This document shows, piece after piece, positions 22,804-34,569 of a stretch of DNA of 64,000 bases. Origin of the DNA: Arenicola marina. Taxonomy: Eukaryota; Annelida; Polychaeta; Arenicolidae. Under the pieces are notes generated by a model. It was not told the origin of the DNA. It did not search any database and worked only from the letters and a program-made list of their open reading frames with translations. Each line of letters opens with the position of its first letter. Within the stretch, counting starts at the first letter, position 1. The stretch lies in the NCBI GenBank assembly GCA_964019135.1, contig OZ025248.1:50027670-50091669 (forward strand), written 5' to 3'. The position numbers were made by a program, and so were the translations under genes.

Positions 22804-24778
22804 TACGTATTTCACGTATGTTTTCGGACACCCCCTCAAAGGCAGAAATAGGATGAATTTCGTGTACTGTAAGTTTTCGGACACCCAACGCAGATAATTT
22901 TTCAAGTGTATGTATATTTTCGGACACTATCGGACCTAAATTAACAATGCGTCTAGGCTCCTTTGTTATTGCGCAGTGCCGGCCCCCATGATTGCACTTC
23001 ACTGCTTGTGATTACAGGCTTTCGTCGAGAGGGGCAAGTCGCTGTCTAGGGGGTTATTTGTGCTGCGTATCAGGTGTGAAAGAGCAACACCTTGGTTGCT
23101 AAGTAATGAGCTGGGCTTTGGTCTCCATTGTGCTGGCCGGCGGACGAGTCAGTCGGCGGATGAGTTGTTTATAATCCGCGAAAGTAAACAAGCCTTAAAT
23201 CACGGAATGCATGAAAGTATTTGATTCATTTATTTTACCGAAGATCATATTACAATATGTACATCATGCAGTTCAGAAGTCAGCCTTTAATCCTTTCTCA
23301 GCGTCTTTGATCTCCTGAGCTGAGAAGCCTTCAAAGTCGCCCTCGTCGTCTTCACTGTCTGTAGCAATGCATGCATCCAGAGCATCCGACTGCCGGTCGA
23401 TGCTCTCGAGGGCTGCGGCAATCCAGTCTATCAGTTGCTGCTTTGTTGGCGCTTTTACCTTGGCAGCGCTATCACTTGAAGCCCGAACTCGCTGTGCTTC
23501 TTCGCCGATGTAGTTTGCCCATGATTTCCGCATATGGGCTTTAACGGGCTTGTTGATGGAGACATCCAAAGGCTGCAGAATGCTAGTGCAACCTCCTGGG
23601 ATGACAGCAGGAACCGTGTTGCTGCGTCGTAGTTCCTTTTTCACACGGTCAGTCGTGTGAGCTCGGAAGCTGTCCAAGACCAAGAGGCTGCGTTCTTTCT
23701 GGGTGTAAGGAATATACACCTCTTTGATGTAACGCACCATGAGGTCCTCGTCCATCCAAGCTTTCGGTTGCACGCATATTATCCAACCCGGGGGAGTGTC
23801 CAGTTTCAGTTGCCTCTTTCCCTTGAAAATCACCATCGGGGGTAAGATATTGCCAGCTGCTGTGACTGACAGCACAAGAGTCACATGACGCTTTTCACTC
23901 CCAGTGGTGCGGACCTTCACTCTCTTGTCTCCCTTTGTATGAATGGTTTTTCCGGGCTCTAAGTCGAAATAGATGGGTGTCTCGTCCATGTTAACGATGA
24001 ACTGAGAATCGAAGTCATCCTCTTTTCGTTGCTTGGTGACGAAGCTGTTGAAGCTGGTCACCTTGTCCTCGAGGTCAGCTGGAAGTCTCTGCGAGAGGCT
24101 GGTGCGAGCGCGAAGAGACAACCTGTGTCTCATCATGAAGCCACTCGCCCACATCCTGCTCGCCTTGAAATCACTCTCCGGAAACTGTTCAGCTACTAGA
24201 GTTTTAGCGTAAACACACAAAGACTCAACAGAGACTGGAACCTGCAAGTCTCTCTGTGTCAGAACCCAGCCTAGATTGGTCTGATCGATCTCAGTCCCAT
24301 AGGAAACCGTTTTCCGAACAACTGTCACAGGATCGAAATGCGCAGCTATATATGGCACCTCTCGGACGGGAATGCCCTTTGTTCTTATAACTGTGTTTTA
24401 TCTCTCAGAAGTTACCGTTATATTTGGCACAATGATTGCAGTTCATTGTCACTGTGTGCAATTCATAAACACTGTTTGTCTATATCTTCATTGACATTAA
24501 AGTTATCGAGTATATTTGATTGCACTCCGAGTATCTTCAAAACAATATTATACTATTGATCACCTTACCCGCTGTTAAGGTGTGAAGCAGCAACACCTGG
24601 GTGTTAAGTGATATAATCGGCATCAGTCGACTCGTAATGTAGTAATTCTTAATCGATATTTTATGTATGTATGTTTTCGGACAGTGGATGCGGGAGTCCA
24701 TTTTATTGACTGTAAATATTCGGACAGCCAGAAAAACAATTATTTTTAAGTGTCCGAAAACATACGTGAAATACGGTA
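22804..24778 (-). mobile_element. pogo-superfamily DNA transposon, nearly complete
   Basis: A 1975-bp element (including the target TA) bounded by inverted repeats: the left reads TACGTATTTCACGTATG then TTTTCGGACAC (22804-22832) and the right is its reverse complement with one extra base (24750-24778). A TA sits at each outer edge. The motif TTTTCGGACA or TATTCGGACA recurs inside both ends (about 22873, 22915, 24671, 24716), a likely set of transposase binding sites. The single large frame on the minus strand is a DDE transposase. Confidence 0.92.
23273..24358 (-). CDS. pogo-like DDE transposase
   Basis: About 361 codons without interruption. Residues about 20-90 resemble the second CENP-B/Tc5 helix-turn-helix (RDLQVPVSVESLCVYAK, RMWASGFMMRHRLSL). 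The DDE_1 catalytic core follows with NMDETPIYF (first Asp), ILPPMVIFKGK, LLVLDSFRAHTTD (second Asp) and GGCTSILQPLDVSINKPVK (third Asp), so the pogo-type DDD set is complete. The tail is acidic. The first codon at 24358 is GTG; the frame is open a little further upstream without an ATG, so the start of the first DNA-binding domain is missing or lies on another exon. Such proteins cut and paste the element at TA sites. Low decay suggests recent activity. Confidence 0.88.
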   Translation of the reverse strand: MPYIAAHFDPVTVVRKTVSYGTEIDQTNLGWVLTQRDLQVPVSVESLCVYAKTLVAEQFPESDFKASRMWASGFMMRHRLSLRARTSLSQRLPADLEDKVTSFNSFVTKQRKEDDFDSQFIVNMDETPIYFDLEPGKTIHTKGDKRVKVRTTGSEKRHVTLVLSVTAAGNILPPMVIFKGKRQLKLDTPPGWIICVQPKAWMDEDLMVRYIKEVYIPYTQKERSLLVLDSFRAHTTDRVKKELRRSNTVPAVIPGGCTSILQPLDVSINKPVKAHMRKSWANYIGEEAQRVRASSDSAAKVKAPTKQQLIDWIAAALESIDRQSDALDACIATDSEDDEGDFEGFSAQEIKDAEKGLKADF

Positions 24779-24961
24779 ATACTTGCCTGGTTATAGTTTT
24801 TGTTCGGGGATGAGGGGGGGGGGGGGGGGCAAAAAAAAGAGTTTTTGTAAAGTTGGCAACACTTGGTTCCTTCTGATCTCCTATCAACCAGTCAGAAATA
24901 AGGATGCCACACAAGACCCTACATCATAAGAGTATAGTGCCCATTGCAAAACATCTAGTCA

Positions 24962-26450
24962 CAGTGGTCCCTGCATATTATACAGTCCCTTTATTACATG
25001 ACTCCCTAGATGTTATAAAGGCTTTTTAAAATTGTTTGCACAGGAACACGGTTACATGTTAAAGCCCCTTTATTATGCGACTCCCTCGCTAACGCGACTT
25101 ACAACCGATGTTCAGGCCTGTTATATGACCGGCATATGATTTTCATTTTATTCCCGTTTCCACATGGAATTAACTCTGCATGCATGTTGTCTTGACAAAA
25201 GTGACAAACTGGTGGCGGCTAAGGATACACGCTACACAGCCGTCAATAAGCCAAAGCACACTCTGGAGTGTGCATGTAAACAGATTGATATCCCTCAAGC
25301 AGAAAAAAGTGTGGGGGGAGGGTGTTACGTGGAACTCGCTCCAACCCAAGTGGGGTTGGAGATCATTTAGTCATGAGGCATTCCAGTCATGAGGCAAGAC
25401 TGGAATGGACCAGGATTGTATATAGAAAGGATTCAGGTAAAAGGGGGATTCTGAATTCAGATTTTCCTTGCATATCCTTGTGATTTCTGGGCCCAGAGAC
25501 CTCAATTCCTCATTCATCAAATACCCTAATTCCTGAATCCTCAGGTCAGGAGCGGATAGACGATGTTGAAAAGGGGAAGGTGGTGATGGGGTCCTTCTAC
25601 TATACTTTAGTCCTTGGCATGCCCTTACTTCCACTTCCAACAGGTGGGGTGACCCCCCTCAGGAAGGATTTGCCACTCTTTGCGCAAGTGTTTCTCAAAG
25701 CTGTGTATCAGCGTTACACTACATATAACGCAACCAGCATCATTGTTCGGTAAACACCATTATGAGACATTTTGAAGTGGCATTCCTGCAGGGTTTTTTT
25801 TTTTTGATTGACCAGTTCTATGGCACCGCTGACAGGTTTGCTTGCTTTATTTTGTCCAATAAACTGGCTCAATGGAGGTAATTTTTTTTATAGCCCCCCC
25901 CTTTATAAGTGACATTTGGCTTAGAACAATGTTTTTAGAGGGTGGAAATACAACATGATATATATGTGGCAGAAGAAACTAAAAGGTGTTTAGCCACAGT
26001 AGTTAATTGAAACGAATTGCTAGAGCACATCCAGCAGGAGTAATAGTATTTCATTGTTATTCACACCTTTGTCTAAATCAGATATAAGTAAGGTTGTCTC
26101 TGTAACTAAATCAATAAACTATGCTTGGAGGGCATAAGCCAAGTGGACGATGCTAATTAAATGGCACAGAGCTGGAGACCTGAATTTCAGCATTGCGGCA
26201 TCATTTGAAGGTCTTAAAACCCAAATTTAGACAATGCTTCAGATACTGATGCTGTAATAAATAAGTAGGAGAAGGGAGTCAGACATGTTGATAATTGACT
26301 GGCTAAACATTATGGTTCAATTTCTTATGTTATGATACTTAAAGTGAGGTGGTTTAACTGGAGGCATCCCTATATTACAAGAATTCCTCAATTGAATATA
26401 GTCTTTTCATGTTGGCAAAGCATTTAAATTATATAAAGCAGGGACCATTG
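24962..26450. mobile_element. Tigger-like non-autonomous DNA transposon, copy 2, with nested insertion
   Basis: The left end CAGTGGTCCCTGCATATTAT and right end GCAGGGACCATTG match the Tigger-like copy at 19396-20207, as do the internal phrases ACATGTTAAAGCCCC and GGCACAGAGCTGGAGA. It is about 680 bp longer than copy 1 because other repeat sequence lies inside (from about 25300 to 26040). The right half is also present in the following tandem duplicate, where the right end falls at 28366. Confidence 0.82.
25328..25700 (-). repeat. Dispersed repeat of unknown family, copy 1
   Basis: Related in reverse orientation to 34672-35085 (shared phrases AAGGGCATGCCAAGGACT, CACTTGC, CTCCAACCCCAC). Also present in the second duplicate at about 27244-27616. 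It carries a minus-strand 89-codon frame with no recognisable domain. Its outer end coincides with the start of the 1.9-kb duplicated unit. Confidence 0.7.
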
Positions 26451-26935
26451 CACACGTAAATGTTGAAACAATGAATAGATATATATATTTCAGTGCAATA
26501 CCAATATGGCATTAAAAATGGTATCAGTATTGAAGTCTACTGATAAAATAGCACCAAACAGTGCTAGTGCTATCAAGCCACTATATGTATCAGAGATGTA
26601 ACTATAGGAAAACATAATCCTTGAACATGTTGAAATTCCTATTATCGCCCACATTCCCATGCAATAAATCTCCAGTAATTTAATTTATACCACAGCCGGG
26701 ATTAGATAATTTAAGCTTTTTATTGTTCCTATCAAGATATTATCAATTATGTTATGTCATTACGACTTTTTAAACATCAAACGTTGCAGATCGCTAAAAT
26801 TTCGAAGTAAGCCTAACATTTTAGTCTATCCAAATGCGAACCTTATTTGGTCAATGCATTTTGCGGTTCGAACAGGCATGAAAACACAGTTCGAAACATG
26901 AACACTTCGCGTAGTGGGCACAGAACTGAACTTAC

Positions 26936-27239
26936 TTGGTCCAAAATATGAAATTGACGGCTGCTGTGTCAATGTAGATCAAAATTCACAGTATATGCCA
27001 AATCCGTACAGCGCTATTTAACTTGTCTTTGAGTCTTTCGTCAAGTCTCCGAAAAGTCCACACCACGTTCAGGGAGCTACCATTTTGTGACGTCACATGA
27101 CAGCTACACATCGGTAGATTGGCATGCCGAAGAGTCCTATACTGAGCACGGGATGTTGGAATCCAACATTGCGCCGCTGGTTTCTCGTTTGTTGACCGAA
27201 AGTCGGGCGACGGCAACGCTCGCCCCAAATAAAGGAAAT
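26936..27239 (-). promoter_or_regulatory. Candidate CRE promoter and untranslated first exon, copy 1
   Basis: CpG-rich compared with its AT-rich surroundings. A full CRE palindrome TGACGTCA lies at 27088-27095, and TTGGACCAA followed by GTAAGT at 26936/26935 is a good minus-strand donor. Taxilin needs an upstream noncoding exon to join its acceptor at 20875, and this is the best candidate I see, about 6 kb upstream. A promoter for the divergent ZMYM gene is also possible. No transcript evidence. Confidence 0.35.
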
Positions 27240-28850
27240 GTTACGTGGAACTCGCTCCAACCCAAGTGGGGTTGGAGATCATTTAGTCATGAGGCATTCC
27301 AGTCATGAGGCAAGACTGGAATGGACCAGGATTGTATATAGAAAGGATTCAGGTAAAAGGGGGATTCTGAATTCAGATTTTCCTTGCATATCCTTGTGAT
27401 TTCTGGGCCCAGAGACCTCAATTCCTCATTCATCAAATACCCTAATTCCTGAATCCTCAGGTCAGGAGCGGATAGACGATGTTGAAAAGGGGAAGGTGGT
27501 GATGGGGTCCTTCTACTATACTTTAGTCCTTGGCATGCCCTTACTTCCACTTCCAACAGGTGGGGTGACCCCCCTCAGGAAGGATTTGCCACTCTTTGCG
27601 CAAGTGTTTCTCAAAGCTGTGTATCAGCGTTACACTACATATAACGCAACCAGCATCATTGTTCGGTAAACACCATTATGAGACATTTTGAAGTGGCATT
27701 CATGCAGGGTTTTTTTTTTTTGATTGACCAGTTCTATGGCACCGCTGACAGGTTTGCTTGCTTTATTTTGTCCAATAAACTGGCTCAATGGAGGTAATTT
27801 TTTTTATAGCCCCCCCCTTTATAAGTGACATTTGGCTTAGAACAATGTTTTTAGAGGGTGGAAATACAACATGATATATATGTGGCAGAAGAAACTAAAA
27901 GGTGTTTAGCCACAGTAGTTAATTGAAACGAATTGCTAGAGCACATCCAGCAGGAGTAATAGTATTTCATTGTTATTCACACCTTTGTCTAAATCAGATA
28001 TAAGTAAGGTTGTCTCTGTAACTAAATCAATAAACTATGCTTGGAGGGCATAAGCCAAGTGGACGATGCTAATTAAATGGCACAGAGCTGGAGACCTGAA
28101 TTTCAGCATTGCGGCATCATTTGAAGGTCTTAAAACCCAAATTTAGACAATGCTTCAGATACTGATGCTGTAATAAATAAGTAGGAGAAGGGAGTCAGAC
28201 ATGTTGATAATTGACTGGCTAAACATTATGGTTCAATTTCTTATGTTATGATACTTAAAGTGAGGTGGTTTAACTGGAGGCATCCCTATATTACAAGAAT
28301 TCCTCAATTGAATATAGTCTTTTCATGTTGGCAAAGCATTTAAATTATATAAAGCAGGGACCATTGCACACGTAAATGTTGAAACAATGAATAGATATAT
28401 ATATTTCAGTGCAATACCAATATGGCATTAAAAATGGTATCAGTATTGAAGTCTACTGATAAAATAGCACCAAACAGTGCTAGTGCTATCAAGCCACTAT
28501 ATGTATCAGAGATGTAACTATAGGAAAACATAATCCTTGAACATGTTGAAGTTCCTATTATCGCCCACATTCCCATGCAAGAAATCTCCAGTAATTAATT
28601 TATACCACAGCCGGGATTAGATAATTTAAGCTTTTTATTGTTCCTATCAAGATATTATCAATTATGTTATGTCATTACGACTTTTTAAACATCAAACGTT
28701 GCAGATCGCTAAAATTTCGAAGTAAGCCTAACATTTTAGTCTATCCAAATGCGAACCTTATTTGGTCAATGCATTTTGCGGTTCGAACAGGCATGAAAAC
28801 ACAGTTCGAAACATGAACACTTCGCGTAGTGGGCACAGAACTGAACTTAC

Positions 28851-29154
28851 TTGGTCCAAAATATGAAATTGACGGCTGCTGTGTCAATGTAGATCAAAAT
28901 TCACAGTATATGCCAAATCCGTACAGCGCTATTTAACTTGTCTTTGAGTCTTTCGTCAAGTCTCCGAAAAGTCCACACCACGTTCAGGGAGCTACCATTT
29001 TGTGACGTCACATGACAGCTACACATCGGTAGATTGGCATGCCGAAGAGTCCTATACTGAGTACGGGATGTTGGAATCCAACATTGCGCCGCTGGTTTCT
29101 CGTTTGTTGACCGAAAGTCGGGCGACGGCAACGCTCGCCCCAAATAAAGGAAAT
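28851..29154 (-). promoter_or_regulatory. Candidate CRE promoter and untranslated first exon, copy 2
   Basis: Second copy of the candidate promoter/first exon created by the 1.9-kb tandem duplication. The CRE TGACGTCA is at 29003-29010 and the donor GTAAGT follows the exon end at 28851. Nearly identical to copy 1 (one visible change, GAGCACGGG to GAGTACGGG). Confidence 0.33.
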
Positions 29155-31622
29155 ACATGACATATAGGCCTATCATATTGTTAATATATATTAAGATATA
29201 ATTAAGTTACAGATAAAGTGCAGACGCAAGCACGCAGATCGATGTCCTCCGTTCGGATATAAATATTAAAACTAGCTATCACGGCGCTTACAAAGCAAGT
29301 TTCTTCAAAGAAGGAATATTTTGGGAAATTGTTTTGACACATATGATCTGATCTTGCTAGAGTTAATACCTTAACAAATGTAGCCAATTGGTTATTATAG
29401 CTGCTTTGAGGGATTTTCATAATAAAAGGCCAAAAAATACAACTGTAATGACGTCGTGCGCAAGAGAGCCGTATATACTTGTCGACTTGATATACGTACC
29501 AATTAATATGACAAAGATGTGAATCACAACAATTAAGCTATTTTATAATTATTACGCTGTATATATATCCTATATATCTGCATTTACGTAAGTAGTACGG
29601 TAATAAACATGTACAGTTTCGTTGAAACTATCGAACATATAATTGATAATTGTACGAATTTTCAGGATTTATTGTGCTTTTGGAGATAACTGGATTTTAT
29701 GTAGGGGCGTTTTTTGCAAGAAAAGCATGTACAGCGACAAATCGCGCGCGCGGATCAGCTTTGATTACAAATATTCATTTAACCTTAAAGCACTATATGA
29801 AATCGAAAAACAATTAATGGCCACGGCCGGTGCAACTAGTACTGGACTTGTATTTCTAATTCTGAATTGCCTACCAATTATAGGATGCCTTATCGTATGC
29901 AAATGCATTAACTATTACCATAGAAATAGGAATGAATTAATTATTTTAGTTCAACAATAGACCCACGACCCTCGAGTGTTGACATATGGCAGCTATAGAT
30001 TATATTATTAAATCCCTTAATATATAGTTGAAGCGTCCTGTATACAAATTTTGTAAGCTTATTTATATAATTACTGTCGAATAACGCGGTGATTTTATTG
30101 TATCCTAGCTTCCTGTCAAGGTTGATCATAGGTTCGTCGTTTTCTGTTAGCAAACTATCTGTCACGTAGCCCTATCTCCTGGGGCCTCTATTTGACCTCT
30201 ACATTCGGTGGTTGCATGGCTATCGACGTTTCGCATTCATGCGACACTGACACAAGGGACGCCGGATCGAGACATCAAGTCAATGTTGTGCCCCAAGTAC
30301 GTTATCCGGTTAGGTGTAGAGCTATATGTATACAGTTTGGGTAAATTTAGGTCTATCTGACTGGGCAAATGTTTGATGCAGGTCGGAATTGTAAACCACA
30401 GGAAACGTACGGAAAGGGTGGCTGTAACTTTACTTCATTAATAAATATCAGATTCAGATTTCGATTGAATCACATAAAATATTATCACGGAGGCCATATA
30501 TCCTTAGCACGGCTAATGGTGGAGTGGTGGTTGAGCGTATTTTGTTTCATTTGAGACCAGCATTTCATGTTAATTATTATTTCTTATTTTGTGTAGTTTT
30601 AAGGTGTTTTTATATGTGTCTCTTGCTAAAGAAGAACTTTAGTAAAGTTATCGCATTTGGCCCATACCAGCGTTTTCCGGTATTCAATTGTTAAAGTAGA
30701 AGCCCGCCAGGGGTCGCGAGGGGTACTATTTCGCATCCCGTCTGGACACTGCTATCGTTCTGGAAATCATTTTAGCTATAATGCATAAGTTGGTTTAGAA
30801 ACAGCAACCAATTTAATTTAGTTTGACAAAAAAGTAAGCCTTTTGGTGGTAACTTGCACATTAGCAGTCTGTTATGTGTTCTATAATTTATATAATAAGG
30901 AAATCTAAAGCTCTTAAAGGGCGGCCACGGTTTTGTGTGCGGCTCACTTTTGAAAACGAGGCTCTGTGAGAACAAGCGTGGGGTGCAGGTTTGATAACTT
31001 TATCACTTTCTTAATTTCTCGCAATTTCCCACTTGGGCTGTTTGTCATCTATGCTAGTATGACTCCTCTTCAAGTTAACATTTGTTTGTCCGCAATTCTT
31101 AGATAGATATAAATGATTGTGTGCGTTGACTAATCCGTACTGTTTGTTACACCGAGAGTGACACTGACTGTAGAACGACGACGGTTCTGGATGATTAAAT
31201 GAATCCAGTGCCAAAGTATTAAGCAGTTAAGCTTCCAATTTACATGCTTTCCTATCTAGACTTTTCCCAGTTTTTGTTTAGGATCTCCCTAGACTACTTT
31301 CCCACTTTTTTATGTTATCCCTATTTTTTCACTACTTGTTTTTTTATTTCTAAGATTTGACCAGATGCCTGAGATGGCATCTATTGTTAGAAATTAGATA
31401 TATCAAGATTACGCCATAAGTGTGATTGATGCCAGATGACATTTTTCACCAGCAGGGCAGGATTTAAAATGCAACAACTCACTTGGTCAACAGCTAAAGC
31501 CAAAAGTGACTGTTTATTTAGTTTCTGTTTATAGAGGCGGAGCGTGCAGAGCCACTAGGTTTCGGAGATGGAACTACCATTACCTTAGCTGCTCACGACC
31601 TAGCCTGAAAATCAGACATTAA
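29155..31622. other. Intergenic AT-rich region, no gene recognised
   Basis: Unique AT-rich sequence. A 105-codon plus-strand frame at 29643-29960 ends in a hydrophobic segment (GLVFLILNCLPIIGCLIV) but has no domain match I recognise and no supporting splice context. Confidence 0.55.
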
Positions 31623-31685
31623 TGTCGTGACAGTCTGAAGGATCGACACTAACGGTTAGTGTCGATCCTTCAGACTGTCACGACA
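31623..31685. repeat. Perfect 63-bp palindrome
   Basis: Two 31-bp arms are exact reverse complements around a single G at 31654. The left arm begins TGTCGTGACAGTCTGAAGG and the right arm ends in its complement. It lies directly against the left end of the 661-bp MITE copy A. A cruciform or hairpin of this perfection is prone to deletion, so it is likely young. Confidence 0.97.
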
Positions 31686-31689
31686 GTAA

Positions 31690-32350
31690 AGGGAACCGCC
31701 AGCCTGGCCTCTAACACTGCTTTACCGATTCATATAATATCCAATTATCTATTCTCCAAATTATAGAATTTTTCGTTCTATCTGTAGCTCACAATACAAT
31801 TTAGAAGTGACCGCCAGGCACAATTTTGTCGCCTACCCAGGCGGCAGCTCTTTTTGGAGGCGTGTCCGCGATTGACCAATCAGGAGGCGATACTCTAATT
31901 TATTCAAACCAGAAATTGCGCCTATTGTGTGAGCAAAACAAGAGCGCATGATAATCGCTAATATAAAGAGCTGCGATTCTAACTCAAATCATGGTATTGT
32001 TGCAGAGTCAATCGTCGCAAGACGTATGTCAATTTGTTTGGACGGTACTTTTCCATGAAACACTAAGATCTTGCGCTACTGCAAGGCTTGGAACTGCCGC
32101 TGGTCATCTGTGAATCGCGGCTCTGATCTCTCTCTCCGCGAGTTATAACATAAGGCGGCGCCATATGAATAGTCACAATATGCGTCACTGCTCCCGGCAA
32201 AATGGCGCTCTGCTTGACATTCCTGGGGGCGGGTTGCCTTAATTTTTTCTCCTTACCAGTCGGCCGAAACGAAGCGTTAACACTCGCCAATTTAATTTTA
32301 AGATGTAAACTTTCGGTGCAGATCGCCATTAAATTAGGTTGGACACCCGC
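31690..32350. mobile_element. 661-bp MITE with TTAA-like flanks, copy A
   Basis: The left end is AGGGAACCGCCAGCCTGG and the right end is GGTTGGACACCCGC, with imperfect inversion between the ends. The flanks are GTAA (left) and TTTAA (right), degraded TTAA. Copy B has the same 661-bp length. TTAA target duplication is typical of piggyBac-type elements; no transposase is encoded, so the family is inferred. Confidence 0.8.
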
Positions 32351-32642
32351 TTTAACATCTGATTTTCAGGCTACTCACGACCATCCAACCCCTTGCTGTT
32401 CTGTTCTTTCCCTCATTCTAGCAGATAAGTGAGCAGAGCCTGGATATGATAAGCTATGCTGTGTGGGGCTGTGACTGTTACCATAGGATAATGCTGCCAG
32501 CTGTTCTTAATAGTAATGCTGATAAACAAATCCCAGTATTTTATTTACATTAAAAAAACTTATTTAAAATTATTTTAATTACAATGTAAAACCTTTGCCA
32601 GCTAAAGTTGCTAAACTTTGCACTATGACACACAGCTTGTGG

Positions 32643-33327
32643 GGCAGTAACGGATCACAGGGAGTAGCGGATCACTTCGCTGTTCATGTTGAATCGTTTA
32701 TTTTAAAAGCCACTAAATGTAATAAATTAGAATTTATTTCAAAGATAATTACCTACTGACTTGAAATAAGTCCAAAAACGCGAGGTTCTACCAATGTTTA
32801 CTTTCATTTTTACCTCATATGCACTTCCGGTAGCGAGCTCTTTGCTCTGTGAATTCTCATGCGAAACAGCAACTTCCATTTCAACAGGCCATTCTTGCCA
32901 AAGTGAATACATCTGTACACAACTGAGGTAATTTGTTCATAGCTGTATATACCATGAACCTTCATAAAAATAATCAAATCCCTCCATAAAGCAGAATTGC
33001 TGTCGTCATCCAAATTGCGTTAGCTGCTTTCTCGGGAGTAGTGGAGCAGTCACGCATGTGTCTTTGCTGCCAAGCTTTACCGGCAAGCTTGACCGCCATG
33101 TGTCATGGCATGAATCATTGGTCCCATATCATTAGCGGTACGGCTCCGAAAATATCAAAATAAGCTTTGAATTAATTTACCAAACTATAAACTATGTGCC
33201 ATATTAAATTGTTGACAACCTGATTTCGTATTCTTGAGACAGTCAATGCATTATGATACCTGTTTTCTGTCAAAACAGGCCGCAAGATGGCGTGATCTGC
33301 TACTGCCTAAAGTGATCCGTTACTGCC
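32643..33327. mobile_element. MITE-like element with GGCAGTAACGGATCAC ends
   Basis: The left end GGCAGTAACGGATCAC is followed by AGTAGCGGATCACTT; the right end, read in reverse complement, gives GGCAGTAACGGATCACTT and then GGCAGTAGCAGATCACG. About 36 bp of imperfect terminal inversion is therefore visible. A further related end, AGTGATCCACTACTGCC, occurs at about 33481-33497, possibly a second nested or truncated copy. No coding capacity and no clear target duplication. Confidence 0.7.
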
Positions 33328-33908
33328 TAATACAGTACCCTACAACATGGACCATTTTTAGACAAGTTGTTGCCGGAAAATGATCAAGTTTGCTACACAT
33401 GAAAAGAGCCTGCATTTCGGAAAAGAATGAGCCTAAGATGTTGCACCAGCTCCTCAGAGAACAATCACTCCTTAGACAAAAGTGATCCACTACTGCCTGA
33501 CAAGCTGTTCACTGGGTACTGGCAAAGAATACTGTAACTCTGTGGTACTGGAATTCATTTTAGACTTCTGGGTATGCTCTAGCAATCCATTTCAATTAGC
33601 CACTGTGGCTAGGCTTAACACCTTCAATTTTCTTTCACCACACACAGATCCCATTAGCCACATATATGTTGTATTTATCCCCTTTAAAAGCCAAATCACA
33701 CTTTTGTGTGCCATGCATCGATCATGGGAACTATGGTGGGGGTGAGAGTCCCTGGGGGCCTCGTAATGCCAGAAAGAGTGGACATTTCTGATGAAAAAGA
33801 TTGACCTGATATTTTTACGCTTGCCATCTTTCAGTGGCTTCTTAGAACTGGTCATTGGGAAAAAAATATTCCTTCCGAGTGGAGTTTGGAAAACCATCAT
33901 TGTATTAA

Positions 33909-34569
33909 AGGGAACCGCCAGCCTGGCCTCTAATGCTGCTTTACCGATTCATATAATACTCAATTGTCTATCCTCCAAATTACAGAATTTTTCGTTCTAT
34001 CTGTAGCTCACCATAGCATTTAAAAGTGACAGGCAGGCACGATTTGGCCGCCTACCCAGACGGCAGCCCTTTTTGGTGGCGTGTCCGTGATTGACCAATC
34101 AGGAGGCGATACTCTAATTTATTCAAACCGGAAATTGCGCCTACTGTGTGAGCAAAACAAAAGCGCATGATAATCTCTAGTATAAATAGCTGCGATTCTA
34201 ACTCCAATCATGGTATTGTTGCGGATTCAATCGTCGCAAGACATATATCAATTTGTTTGAACCGTACTTTTCCATGAAAGGCTAAGATCTTGCGCTACTG
34301 CACGGCTTGGAACTGCCGCTGTTTATCTAGAAATCGCGGCCCTGATCTCTCTCTCCGCGAGCTGTAACGTATGGCGGCGCCATATGAATAGTCACAATAT
34401 GCGTCACTTGCTCCAGCAAAATGGCGCGCTGCTCAACATTGATGGGGGCGGGTTGCCTTAATTTTATTCTCCTTACCAGTCGGCGAAACGAATAGTTAAC
34501 ACTTGCCAATTTAATTTTAAGATGTAAACTTTCGGTGCAGATCGCGATTAAATTAGGTTGGCCACCCGC
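33909..34569. mobile_element. 661-bp MITE with TTAA target duplication, copy B
   Basis: Same family and same 661-bp length as copy A, diverged by scattered changes. It is flanked by intact TTAA at 33905-33908 and 34570-34573, which fixes both ends. Short frames inside it (for example 34327-34509 minus) are chance. Confidence 0.85.

Larger units (their letters stand above)
25324..29154. repeat. Recent 1.9-kb tandem segmental duplication
   Basis: Unit 1 is 25324-27239 and unit 2 is 27240-29154. They differ by only a handful of substitutions and at least one 1-bp indel (AGTAATTTAATTT versus AGTAATTAATTT), so the offset falls from 1916 to 1915. Each unit starts GTTACGTGGAACTCGC and ends AAATAAAGGAAAT. 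The left breakpoint falls inside the Tigger-like copy, so duplication followed that insertion. Unmerged haplotypes in the assembly are an alternative explanation. Confidence 0.96.

Noticed and set aside
29643-29960. Possible small membrane protein (105 codons)
   Set aside because: One hydrophobic segment only, AT-rich composition, no recognisable family, splice context or neighbour support.
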